Assembly: GCA_022838705.1 (NCBI GenBank)
Contig: JALHJZ010000001.1
Location: forward strand, 701,006-765,005
Direction of reading: 5' to 3'
DNA: 64,000 bases
Origin: Candidatus Bipolaricaulota bacterium
Lineage (GTDB): Bacteria; Bipolaricaulota; Bipolaricaulia; Bipolaricaulales; Bipolaricaulaceae
Positions 7,991-15,171 of this stretch are shown here, piece by piece. The notes under the pieces are model-generated. The model made no database searches. It saw only the letters and a list, made by a program, of their open reading frames with translations, and was not told the origin of the DNA. The position numbers were made by a program, and so were the translations under genes. How positions within the stretch are numbered: the stretch's first letter is position 1; each line of letters starts with the position of its first letter.

Positions 7991-9205
7991 TCACTTGATG
8001 ATCTTCGTCACCACGCCCGCGCCGACGGTGCGCCCGCCCTCACGGATCGCGAACCGCAGGCCCTCCGACATCGCGATGTGCTTCATGAGCTTGCACCGCA
8101 GCTTATCCACGTTGTCGCCGGGCATGACCATCTCCACCCCCGGTGGGAGCTGGACCTCACCGGTCACGTCGGTGGTCGTGAAGTAGAACTGCGGCTTGTA
8201 GCCGTTGAAGAACGGGCTGTGTCGCCCTCCTTCATCCTTGGACAGGACGTACACCTGAGCCTCGAACTCCGTATGGGGGGTAATCGAGCCGGGTGCGGCG
8301 AGCACCTGTCCGCGCTCCACCTCGTCCTTTTCGATGCCGCGGAGGAGGATCCCCACGTTGTCCCCCGCGATCGCCTCGTCGAGGGTCTTGTTGAACATCT
8401 CGAGGCTCGTGGCGACGGTCTTGCGGATCTCGTCCGTGAGCCCGACGATCTCCACTTCCGCCCCGGGGGTGATCCGGCCCCGCTCCACACGGCCGGTGAC
8501 GACCGTGCCGCGGCCCTTGATGGAGAAGATGTCCTCGATCGGCATCAGGAAAGGCTTATCCTCCTCGCGCTTCGGGAGGGGGATGAAGCTGTCCACGGCG
8601 TCCATCAGGTCGAGGATCGGCTTGGCAGCGGGGTCATCCACCGACTCCACCGCGAGCGCCTTCGATGCTGACCCGCGGATGATGGGCGTCTTGTCGCCGG
8701 GGAACTCGTACTTGGAGAGGAGATCACGGATCTCGATCTCGACGAGGTCCACCAGGTCAGGGTCATCAACGAGGTCCACCTTGTTCAGGAAGACGACGAT
8801 CGCCGGGACGTTCACCTGGCGGGCGAGCACCACGTGCTCACGGGTCTGCGGCATTGGTCCATCGGCGGCCGAGACGACGAGGATCGCCCCGTCCATCTGC
8901 GCGGCGCCGGTGATCATGTTCTTGATGTAGTCTTGGTGGCCCGGGCAATCGATGTGCGCGTAGTGGCGAGTATCCGTTTCGTACTCGACGTGGGCCACGT
9001 TCACGGTGAGGATCTTCGTCGCATCACGACGGAATAGCTTCGCATCGGCCTTCGCGACTTCGTCGTAGGACCGCTGCTTGGCCAGCCCCTTGAGCCCGAG
9101 CACCTTCGTGATCGCCGCGGTCAGGGTCGTCTTACCGTGGTCGATGTGCCCGATCGTGCCGATGTTGACGTGCGGCTTCGTTCGTACGAATTGTTCCTTT
9201 GCCAT
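7991..9205 (-). CDS. tuf: Translation elongation factor Tu
   Basis: GTPase that delivers aminoacyl-tRNA to the ribosome, 404 residues. G1 is GHIDHGKT, G4 NKVD and G5 GSASKAL; all three domains are present and it ends GGRTVGAGVVTKIIK. Two places are odd. In switch I the near-universal ARGITI is replaced by TKILTV, keeping the Mg-binding threonine but losing Arg-Gly, and G3 reads DCPGHQDY instead of DCPGHADY. Chloroflexi-type EF-Tu has a milder version (RGLTI, GHRDY). The gene lies downstream of Thr/Tyr/Thr tRNAs as in the classical thrU-tufB operon and is probably cotranscribed with them. Confidence 0.95.
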   Translation of the reverse strand: MAKEQFVRTKPHVNIGTIGHIDHGKTTLTAAITKVLGLKGLAKQRSYDEVAKADAKLFRRDATKILTVNVAHVEYETDTRHYAHIDCPGHQDYIKNMITGAAQMDGAILVVSAADGPMPQTREHVVLARQVNVPAIVVFLNKVDLVDDPDLVDLVEIEIRDLLSKYEFPGDKTPIIRGSASKALAVESVDDPAAKPILDLMDAVDSFIPLPKREEDKPFLMPIEDIFSIKGRGTVVTGRVERGRITPGAEVEIVGLTDEIRKTVATSLEMFNKTLDEAIAGDNVGILLRGIEKDEVERGQVLAAPGSITPHTEFEAQVYVLSKDEGGRHSPFFNGYKPQFYFTTTDVTGEVQLPPGVEMVMPGDNVDKLRCKLMKHIAMSEGLRFAIREGGRTVGAGVVTKIIK

Positions 9206-9279
9206 CCTCCATCCTCCTCGTTTTCCTCCCCAGCTCGGATCCGGATCGCCGGGCCGCTCGCCGCCCGCTCCTGTCCGAG

Positions 9280-9352
9280 AGCCCGCGGTCGGAATCGAAC
9301 CGACGGCCTCTTCCTTACCAAGGAAGTGCTCTGCCGACTGAGCTACACGGGC
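9280..9352 (-). tRNA. tRNA-Thr (GGU anticodon)
   Basis: Acceptor GCCCGTG pairs with CGCGGGC, leaving one mismatched or weak pair. The anticodon stem-loop is CTTCC-TTGGTAA-GGAAG (anticodon GGT) and the T-loop is TTCGATT. No 3' CCA is encoded. It is the last tRNA before tuf. Confidence 0.94.
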
Positions 9353-9396
9353 GAGGAGGCACAGTCTACCCTACCGCGCCCATGGCGCGCAAGTCA

Positions 9397-9483
9397 TGGT
9401 GGAGGGGGAGGGATTCGAACCCCCGAAGGCCTCAGGCCGCCGGGTTTACAGCCCGGTGCGTTTGACCGCTTTGCTACCCCTCC
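9397..9483 (-). tRNA. tRNA-Tyr (GUA anticodon)
   Basis: Class II tRNA of 87 nt with a long variable arm. Acceptor GGAGGGG pairs with CCCCTCC, the anticodon loop is CTGTAAA (anticodon GTA) and the 3' CCA is encoded at 9397-9399. It lies between two Thr tRNAs, as in thrU-tyrU-glyT-thrT-tufB. The 44 bases between it and tRNA-Thr(GGU) are too short for the glyT gene found there in enterobacteria. Confidence 0.95.
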
Positions 9484-9546
9484 GGGCAACCGGTTCTCCG
9501 GGTATCGGTGGCGCGGCTCCGGGCCCCTAGCTGAGGCACCGATTTG

Positions 9547-9619
9547 AGCCAGTGGCCCGAATCGAACGGGCAACCTTCCGCTTACAAGGCGGATGCTCTG
9601 CCAATTGAGCTACACTGGC
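9547..9619 (-). tRNA. tRNA-Thr (UGU anticodon)
   Basis: Acceptor GCCAGTG pairs with CACTGGC, and the anticodon stem-loop is TCCGC-CTTGTAA-GCGGA (anticodon TGT). It has a standard TTCGATT T-loop and no encoded CCA. It is the first gene of the tRNA-tuf unit. Confidence 0.95.
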
Positions 9620-9661
9620 TGCGCCGCCGAAGGAACCGTACTCCCGGGGGAACCGAGCACG

Positions 9662-9690
9662 AATATACCGGGAGGCGCGGAACGGGGCAA
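9662..9690 (-). promoter_or_regulatory. Sigma70-type promoter of the tRNA-tuf operon
   Basis: On the minus strand, TTGCCC (9690-9685), a 17-base spacer and TATATT (9667-9662). Predicted initiation near 9655 is about 36 bases before the first tRNA. It is the only AT-rich spot in this GC-rich gap. Confidence 0.6.
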
Positions 9691-9700
9691 GGCCCACGGT

Positions 9701-10096
9701 TCAGCGCAAGGGGAACGCCCACACCTCGCGCTCGCGCGGGCCGTCGAACTCACAGAAGTAGACCCCTTGCCAGGTCCCAAGCCGAAGCTTGCCTGCGACG
9801 ACGGGGAGGACGAGCGACGGCCCGAGGAGGGCGGAGCGAACGTGGGCGGGGGAGTTGCCCTCCGTGTGGCGAAACGGGAGGTGCGGCACGAGGGCTGACA
9901 GCGCGGCCCCCACGTCGGTCCGCACGTCGGGGTCGGCAACCTCGTTCACGGTGAGGGCGGCCGTAGTGTGGGGACAGAAGAGGAGGACCGCGCCCTCGGT
10001 CACGCCGAGGGCAGGGAGCGCGTCGGCGACGGGCCCCGTGATGTCGAGGACCTCTTCGCGGCCCCGGGTGCGGACGGGGATCCTCGCGTGCGTCAC
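9701..10096 (-). CDS. YjbQ family protein (UPF0047)
   Basis: A 131-residue member of the YjbQ/UPF0047 family (reported as secondary thiamine-phosphate synthase activity in E. coli). It shows the family blocks GAVLLFCPHTTAALTVNE, HLPFRHTEGNSPAH, and LGTWQGVYFCEFDGPR near the C-terminus. The start is GTG at 10096, overlapping the stop of the preceding CBS gene in a GTGA arrangement, so the two are translationally coupled. The cellular role remains uncertain. Confidence 0.9.
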   Translation of the reverse strand: MTHARIPVRTRGREEVLDITGPVADALPALGVTEGAVLLFCPHTTAALTVNEVADPDVRTDVGAALSALVPHLPFRHTEGNSPAHVRSALLGPSLVLPVVAGKLRLGTWQGVYFCEFDGPREREVWAFPLR

Positions 10097-10653
10097 CGCA
10101 GGGTCCCCTCTAGCTCAGCAAGGAGCTGCGCCGGGTCCTCCACCCCCTGGACGTGGATGATGAGCTCCCCGCCGTGGCCGCGGAGGACGGCCACGAGGGG
10201 CAATCCCCGTGCCCCGAGGGCACCAAGCGCCCGGTAGGCATCCGCGGGGGACGAGGGCTGGATCAGGATGCGCGTCCCTTCCTCCCCCAGCCCCGCCATC
10301 TGGGCGAGCCCCCGCAGGAGGCCCACGCTCGTGAGGACGCCTACGAGGCGCTTCTCCCCATCCACCACCGGGAGGAGGAGGTAGCGCTCGGAGAGGAGGA
10401 CCACCGCCCGCTCGAGGGGATCGTCGGGGCTCATCGTGACCGTGGGGGACGAGGCGAGCTTCCCCGCGGGGAGGGTTGCGTCCGGGGCGGCGGAGAGCGC
10501 CTTGCGCGTGAGGAAACCAACGAGGTGCCCCTCACCATCCACGACGAACAGCACCGCGACCCCCACCTCGGCGGCGAGCTTCTGCGCCTGGCCCACCGGG
10601 GCGTCCGCCCGGGCCACGGGCGGGTCCCGCATCATGAAATCACTAACCTTCAT
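10093..10653 (-). CDS. CBS-domain protein
   Basis: A 186-residue cytoplasmic protein with a tandem CBS pair: residues ~1-60 (MKVSDFMMRDPPVARADAPV...) and ~65-120 (LASSPTVTMSPDDPLERAV...). An ACT-like tail follows (ADAYRALGALGARGLPLVAVL). CBS pairs usually sense adenine nucleotides. It overlaps the end of the EF-G-like gene by 11 bases and the YjbQ start by 4, so these three genes form one unit. No catalytic domain is seen; a regulatory role is inferred. Confidence 0.85.
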   Translation of the reverse strand: MKVSDFMMRDPPVARADAPVGQAQKLAAEVGVAVLFVVDGEGHLVGFLTRKALSAAPDATLPAGKLASSPTVTMSPDDPLERAVVLLSERYLLLPVVDGEKRLVGVLTSVGLLRGLAQMAGLGEEGTRILIQPSSPADAYRALGALGARGLPLVAVLRGHGGELIIHVQGVEDPAQLLAELEGTLR

Positions 10654-12601
10654 GGGCCGCCGCCCGCAGCTGCGAAAGCAGCCGCTCCTGGAGTTGTGCG
10701 GGCACGAAATCGTAGCGAGCGAACGCCATTTGGAACGTGGCCCGGCCCTGGGTGAGGGCCTTCAAGTCGAGCGCGTAGGAGAGCGTTTCTGCCATCGGGA
10801 CCTCCACCCGGATCGTCGTCCGACCTCCCCCGGCCTCCATCCCGAGGATCCGTCCCCGGCGGGACGTGATGTCGGAGATGATGTCCCCGGTGAACGTGTC
10901 GGGGGCGGTCACGGTGAGGGCCATGATCGGCTCGAGAAGCGTCGGGTCAGCGTTCTCGGCCGCCAACTTGAACGCCGTGCGCGCCGCGATCTTGAACGAG
11001 AGCTCGGAGGAGTCCACCTCATGGTAGGTCCCGTAATAGACGGCGGCCCGCACGTCCACCACCGGGAACCCGGCGAGGACTCCCTCCTCGAGGGCCTCGC
11101 GCACGCCCTTCTCCACCCCCGGGATGAACTGCTGCGGGATCACCCCACCCTTGATCTCGTCAACGAACTCGAATCCCGCCCCCCGCGGTAGGGGCTCGAT
11201 GCGAAGGTGAACCTCCCCGAACTGCCCATGCCCCCCGGTCTGCTTCTTGTGGCGGTACATGGCGCTCGCCGTCTTGCGGATCGTCTCCCGGTACGGGACC
11301 TTGGGGACCTTGTAGTGGACCTCCACCCCGTACTTGTTGCGCAGCCGCTCGGCCAGGACGTCGAGCTGGACGTCGCCCATCCCCGAGACGAGCCCTTCCT
11401 TCGTCACCGGGTCGCGCTGGAAGGTGAGGGTGGCCTTGGTGGTCACGAGGTCGCGGAGGGCTGAGCTCACCTTTTCTTCCTCGGCCTGCGACTTGGCGGC
11501 GATCGCCCGGATGAACACTGGCTTCGGGAACGGGATCGGGGGTTCCAACGCGGCAGTTGCATCCGCGGCGAGGGTGGCCCCGAGCTCGATGCCCTCCAGC
11601 TTCCCGAGGGCGGCGATGCTCCCCTCGACCGCGTGGCCAGCCTTCTCCAGCTTCGCCCCGCTGAAGGCGTACACGTCGCGGACCTGGACCTTGTCCTTCG
11701 TCGCGAGGTCAAACAGCGTGTCCCCGTCGCGGACCTCGCCGCTCATCACCTTTACATAGGCGAGCCGGCCGAGGTACGGATCGAGGGCGAGGGAGAACAC
11801 GCGGAGCCGCGTCCCGGCACTCTCCGCTCCGTCGGGGGCCACGAGATGGAGGGCATCGAGGAGCTCTGGCACGCCGTGCCCGCTCGGGACTGACCCGAAC
11901 AGCACGGGGACGAGGCGGCCGGAGAGCATCCCCGACCGCACCGCCGCCAGGATCTCCTCCCGCGCTGGCGTCTCGTCGGCGAGCACCTTCTCCAACAGGG
12001 CATCGTCGCACGTTGCTGCTTCCTCGACGAGCTCGGCGCGCAGTTCCTCCGCGCGGGCCTTGATCTCCTCCGTGACGGCGAACTTGCCTGAGGTGGGAGC
12101 GCCGGTGAGGACGTCCACCACGCCCACGAACGTGTCGCCCTCCCGGACCGCGAGCTCGAGGGGGACGAACGCCCCGTCGAGGGAGCTGCGGACGGTGGCG
12201 AGCGCGGCGTCGGGATCGGCAAGGGGCTTATCGAGCATGTTCACGAACACGATCGCCGGGCGGCGGGCAGCGCGGCGGATCTCCCATGCCTGCTCCGTCA
12301 CCACTTCCACCGGTTTCTCTGCGTTCACGACGAGCACGACGATGTCCGCCGCGTCCACGCCCTTGTAGATCTCCTCGATGAACTCCCCCAGGCCGGGGGT
12401 CACGAGGAGGTCCATTCGCTTCCCATGCCAGGTGCAGGAGCCGATGGAGAGGTCAATGGACTGCTTGCGGCTCTTTTCCTCCGGCGTGCGGTCGAGGGCG
12501 ACCTCTCCGGTGGTCCCCGCAGCGCGGAGCATCGCCTCCGCGAGCGCGGTCTTCCCCGACCCGGAGTGGCCAACGAAGCATACGCTGTGGGCTTGTCTCA
12601 T
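10643..12601 (-). CDS. EF-G-like translational GTPase paralogue
   Basis: A 652-residue EF-G-like protein with the domain order of EF-G, including domain IV (GGHGQFGEVHLRIEP) and the C-terminal domain. The GTPase motifs are diverged: G1 is GHSGSGKT instead of AHIDAGKT, G3 is VTPGLGEF instead of DTPGH, and G4 is NMLD instead of NKMD. Loss of the G3 Asp and His suggests altered GTPase behaviour. It belongs with the FusA2/EF-G-like group rather than the canonical factor. I chose ATG at 12601 (GAGGTG 8 bases upstream); a GTG at 12610 is also possible. A TATACT box lies further upstream on this strand. Confidence 0.85.
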   Translation of the reverse strand: MRQAHSVCFVGHSGSGKTALAEAMLRAAGTTGEVALDRTPEEKSRKQSIDLSIGSCTWHGKRMDLLVTPGLGEFIEEIYKGVDAADIVVLVVNAEKPVEVVTEQAWEIRRAARRPAIVFVNMLDKPLADPDAALATVRSSLDGAFVPLELAVREGDTFVGVVDVLTGAPTSGKFAVTEEIKARAEELRAELVEEAATCDDALLEKVLADETPAREEILAAVRSGMLSGRLVPVLFGSVPSGHGVPELLDALHLVAPDGAESAGTRLRVFSLALDPYLGRLAYVKVMSGEVRDGDTLFDLATKDKVQVRDVYAFSGAKLEKAGHAVEGSIAALGKLEGIELGATLAADATAALEPPIPFPKPVFIRAIAAKSQAEEEKVSSALRDLVTTKATLTFQRDPVTKEGLVSGMGDVQLDVLAERLRNKYGVEVHYKVPKVPYRETIRKTASAMYRHKKQTGGHGQFGEVHLRIEPLPRGAGFEFVDEIKGGVIPQQFIPGVEKGVREALEEGVLAGFPVVDVRAAVYYGTYHEVDSSELSFKIAARTAFKLAAENADPTLLEPIMALTVTAPDTFTGDIISDITSRRGRILGMEAGGGRTTIRVEVPMAETLSYALDLKALTQGRATFQMAFARYDFVPAQLQERLLSQLRAAAHEG

Positions 12602-12716
12602 CCCGATCACCTCAGAAGTTGCTTGGCGACGCGGCGGCAGTATATCCTAACCCGGGAGGGAACACCCGAGGGGCGATGGGGCCCCGACGGGCCTGATCGG
12701 GGGAGTGAGAAGGAAA

Positions 12717-13103
12717 ATGGACCCCAGGGTTGAGAACTGGCTGAACTCGGCGCGCTACGACCTCGCTGCAGCGCGGGACATGCTGGCCGCAGGCCGGTTC
12801 GTGTACACGATCTTCTTCTCTCACCTCGCGGTGGAGAAGGCGCTCAAGGCCAAGGTCCAGGAGGAGACGGGGAAGACCCCGCCGCGGGTCCACGACCTCA
12901 TCGTCCTCCTGAAGCGGGCAAAGCTCGATCCCCCTCCGGATCTGCGGGATTTCCTCGGCAAGATGGCGGGGGCCAGCACGGCCACCCGCTACCCAGCGGA
13001 CCTGGACGAAGTGGTGCGCAGCTACCCGCGCGAGGTCGCCGAGGAGCACCTGCGGTGGGCGGAGGAGGCGGTGGATTGGATCGCGGGACAGTTGAGGCCG
13101 TGA
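12717..13103 (+). CDS. HEPN domain protein
   Basis: A 128-residue helical HEPN protein of the PF05168 type (ENWLNSARYDLAAARDML, HLAVEKALKAKVQEETGKTPP, VHDLIVLLKR). The Rx4-6H RNase motif of HepT-like toxins is not visible. The ATG at 12717 gives the normal HEPN opening; GTG at 12705 is an alternative. It overlaps the nucleotidyltransferase gene by 4 bases. Such pairs occur as toxin-antitoxin-like modules or as uncharacterised housekeeping pairs. Confidence 0.85.
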   Translation: MDPRVENWLNSARYDLAAARDMLAAGRFVYTIFFSHLAVEKALKAKVQEETGKTPPRVHDLIVLLKRAKLDPPPDLRDFLGKMAGASTATRYPADLDEVVRSYPREVAEEHLRWAEEAVDWIAGQLRP

Positions 13104-13393
13104 AGCGGTACAAGGACGAGCTGCGCCGGCTCGGGATCGAGCCGGAGCGGATCATCCTCTACGGGTCCCGCGCCAAGGGGATCATCGAGGAGGATAGCGA
13201 CATTGATCTGGTGGTCATCTCGCCGGTCTTTTCCCGTCTGAACCTGCGGGAGCGGCTGGAGCTCTTGGGGATGGCCGCCGCCCGGATCATGGAGCCCGTT
13301 CAGGCCCTCGGCTACACAGCGGAGGAGTACGCCGCGCTCGGGGAGGGGACGTTCGTCGGCGACGAGGTCAAGCCGGTGGGGATCGAGCTCTGA
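13100..13393 (+). CDS. Minimal nucleotidyltransferase (MNT) of a HEPN/MNT pair
   Basis: A 97-residue nucleotidyltransferase-fold protein with the motif ILYGSRAKGIIEEDSDIDL, i.e. GSxAxG...SDxDL with the metal-binding aspartates intact. MNT proteins of HEPN pairs can AMPylate the partner or act as antitoxin. The GTG start at 13100 overlaps the HEPN stop (GTGA). The two-gene unit stands alone between divergent and convergent housekeeping genes. Confidence 0.85.
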   Translation: MKRYKDELRRLGIEPERIILYGSRAKGIIEEDSDIDLVVISPVFSRLNLRERLELLGMAAARIMEPVQALGYTAEEYAALGEGTFVGDEVKPVGIEL

Positions 13394-13436
13394 GCCGGAA
13401 CCCCTGCCGGTCCCGCCCGCGCTCGCCCGCTAGGGG

Positions 13437-15158
13437 CTACCCGGTGCGGAGGAGGTCCTGCACCGCGCGCTCGATCGAATCCGGCGAGGCGGGGGTAGGG
13501 TTCCGCACCCCGTCGCGGCGGCGTTCGAGGTCCACCTCCCCCGTGCGCAGGCTGCGGGGGCCGATCACGGCGAGGACCGGGATCCCGACGAGCTTCGCAT
13601 CGTGGAACTTCTCCCCCGGGCTCCGCTCCCGGTCGTCGAGGAGGACCTCCAAGCCTGCCTGGGCGAGGTGCGTGGCGACCGAGGTCGCGAGCGCGATCTG
13701 GTCCCCATCTTTTGGGTTGAGGACCGTCACCAGGACCTGGAACGGGGCCACCTCGGTCGGCCACACGATCCCCTCCTCATCGTGATGGGATTCGATCACC
13801 GCCGCCAACAGGCGGCCGATCCCGATCCCGTAGCAGCCCATGACGAGGGGCCGCGCCTGGCCGTCCCGGTCGAGGAACGTCGCCCCCAGGGACTGGGAAT
13901 ACTTCGTCCCCAGCTTGAAGATGTGTCCGAGCTCGATCCCATGCTGGACGCGGAGCATCCCCCCACAGCGCGGGCAGGGATCCCCGTCGCGGGCGAGGGC
14001 AACATCTGTGACGAGCTGGGCCGGGAAGTCGCGCGGGAAGTTCACGTTCCGGAGGTGGAACCCTTCCTTGTTCGCCCCCGCCACGAGGTTTCGGGCTGAG
14101 GGGATCGAGTCATCCACCACGACCACGACCTCATCGCCGGAGATGCCGATCGGGGACGCGTAGCCTGGCACAGCCCCTACGGCCACGATGTCCTCCTCCG
14201 TAGCCGGGGAGAGCTCCGTTGTCCCGAGGACGCGGGCGAGCTTCGCCTCGTTCACCTCGAGGTCGCCGCGGATCACGACGAACACGAGCTCCTTCCCCGC
14301 CCGGTAGAACACGGCCTTTGCCGTCTTGCGGGTGGGGATGCCGAGGAAGGCCGCCACGGCCTCGATCGTGTAGCAGTTGGGGGTGGCCACTTCCTCCTGA
14401 GGGAGCAAGGGCTCGTCGGGGTCCGGTTCCTTCACCGCCACTGCCCCTTCGCGATTGGCGGCGTACCCGCACCCCGCGCAGCGGACGAACGTGTCCTCGC
14501 CTTGGTCATGGGCGAGCATGAACTCGTGCGACCCCGATCCGCCCATCAGCCCCGGATCGGCCTCCACCGGCACCGGGGAGAGCCCGCAGCGGCGGAAGAT
14601 CCTCTCGTAGGCGCGGTACACCTCGGGGTAGTACCGATCGAGGTCGGGGGCGTCCTCATGGAAGCTGTACCCGTCCTTCATCGTGAATTCCCGAGCCCGG
14701 ATCAGCCCGCCTCGCGAGCGCGGCTCGTCGCGGAACTTGGTCTGGATCTGGTACAGCATGAGGGGGAGCTGGCGCCAGGATTGGATCTCCCGTCGGGCGA
14801 GGTCGGTCACGACCTCCTCATGGGTTGGCCCGAGGAGCATTTCCCGCCCCGCCCGGTCCTCGAACCGAACGAGGCTCGGGCCGAAGTCGTCCAGCCGCCC
14901 TGTCCTCGCCCACAGCTCAGCGGGGTGGACGACCGGCATGTGGAGCTCCGCGCCGCCGATAGCGTCCATCTCCTCGCGCACGACCGCCTCCACCCGGCGC
15001 AGGGCGCGCCACCCGCAGGGGAGGTAGGTGTAGATCCCCGCCGCCAGGGGGCGGATCAGCCCAGCGCGGAGCATCAACCGGTGGCTGGGGAGGTCGGCCT
15101 CGGCGGGCTCCTCCTTCCACGTGGGGAGGAAATAGTGGCTCCAACGGACATACGCCAT
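13437..15158 (-). CDS. proS: Prolyl-tRNA synthetase
   Basis: Class II synthetase of 573 residues, the bacterial type with an inserted editing domain (about residues 220-400). Class II blocks are visible: HMPVVHPAELWARTGR, motif 2 FRDEPRSRGGLIRAREFTMKD-like (KFRDEPR, REFTMKD), and motif 3 GCYGIGIGRLLAA. The start at ATG 15158 (MAYVRWSHYFLPT) matches the family N-terminus; longer frames run into dinG. It follows dinG by 13 bases and converges on the MNT gene. Confidence 0.96.
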   Translation of the reverse strand: MAYVRWSHYFLPTWKEEPAEADLPSHRLMLRAGLIRPLAAGIYTYLPCGWRALRRVEAVVREEMDAIGGAELHMPVVHPAELWARTGRLDDFGPSLVRFEDRAGREMLLGPTHEEVVTDLARREIQSWRQLPLMLYQIQTKFRDEPRSRGGLIRAREFTMKDGYSFHEDAPDLDRYYPEVYRAYERIFRRCGLSPVPVEADPGLMGGSGSHEFMLAHDQGEDTFVRCAGCGYAANREGAVAVKEPDPDEPLLPQEEVATPNCYTIEAVAAFLGIPTRKTAKAVFYRAGKELVFVVIRGDLEVNEAKLARVLGTTELSPATEEDIVAVGAVPGYASPIGISGDEVVVVVDDSIPSARNLVAGANKEGFHLRNVNFPRDFPAQLVTDVALARDGDPCPRCGGMLRVQHGIELGHIFKLGTKYSQSLGATFLDRDGQARPLVMGCYGIGIGRLLAAVIESHHDEEGIVWPTEVAPFQVLVTVLNPKDGDQIALATSVATHLAQAGLEVLLDDRERSPGEKFHDAKLVGIPVLAVIGPRSLRTGEVDLERRRDGVRNPTPASPDSIERAVQDLLRTG

Positions 15159-15171
15159 GATGGGCCTGAGG

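Noticed and set aside
13394..13436. Bidirectional terminator between the MNT gene and proS
   Set aside because: Only a weak CCGG..CCGG repeat with no T-rich flank; not enough to call.
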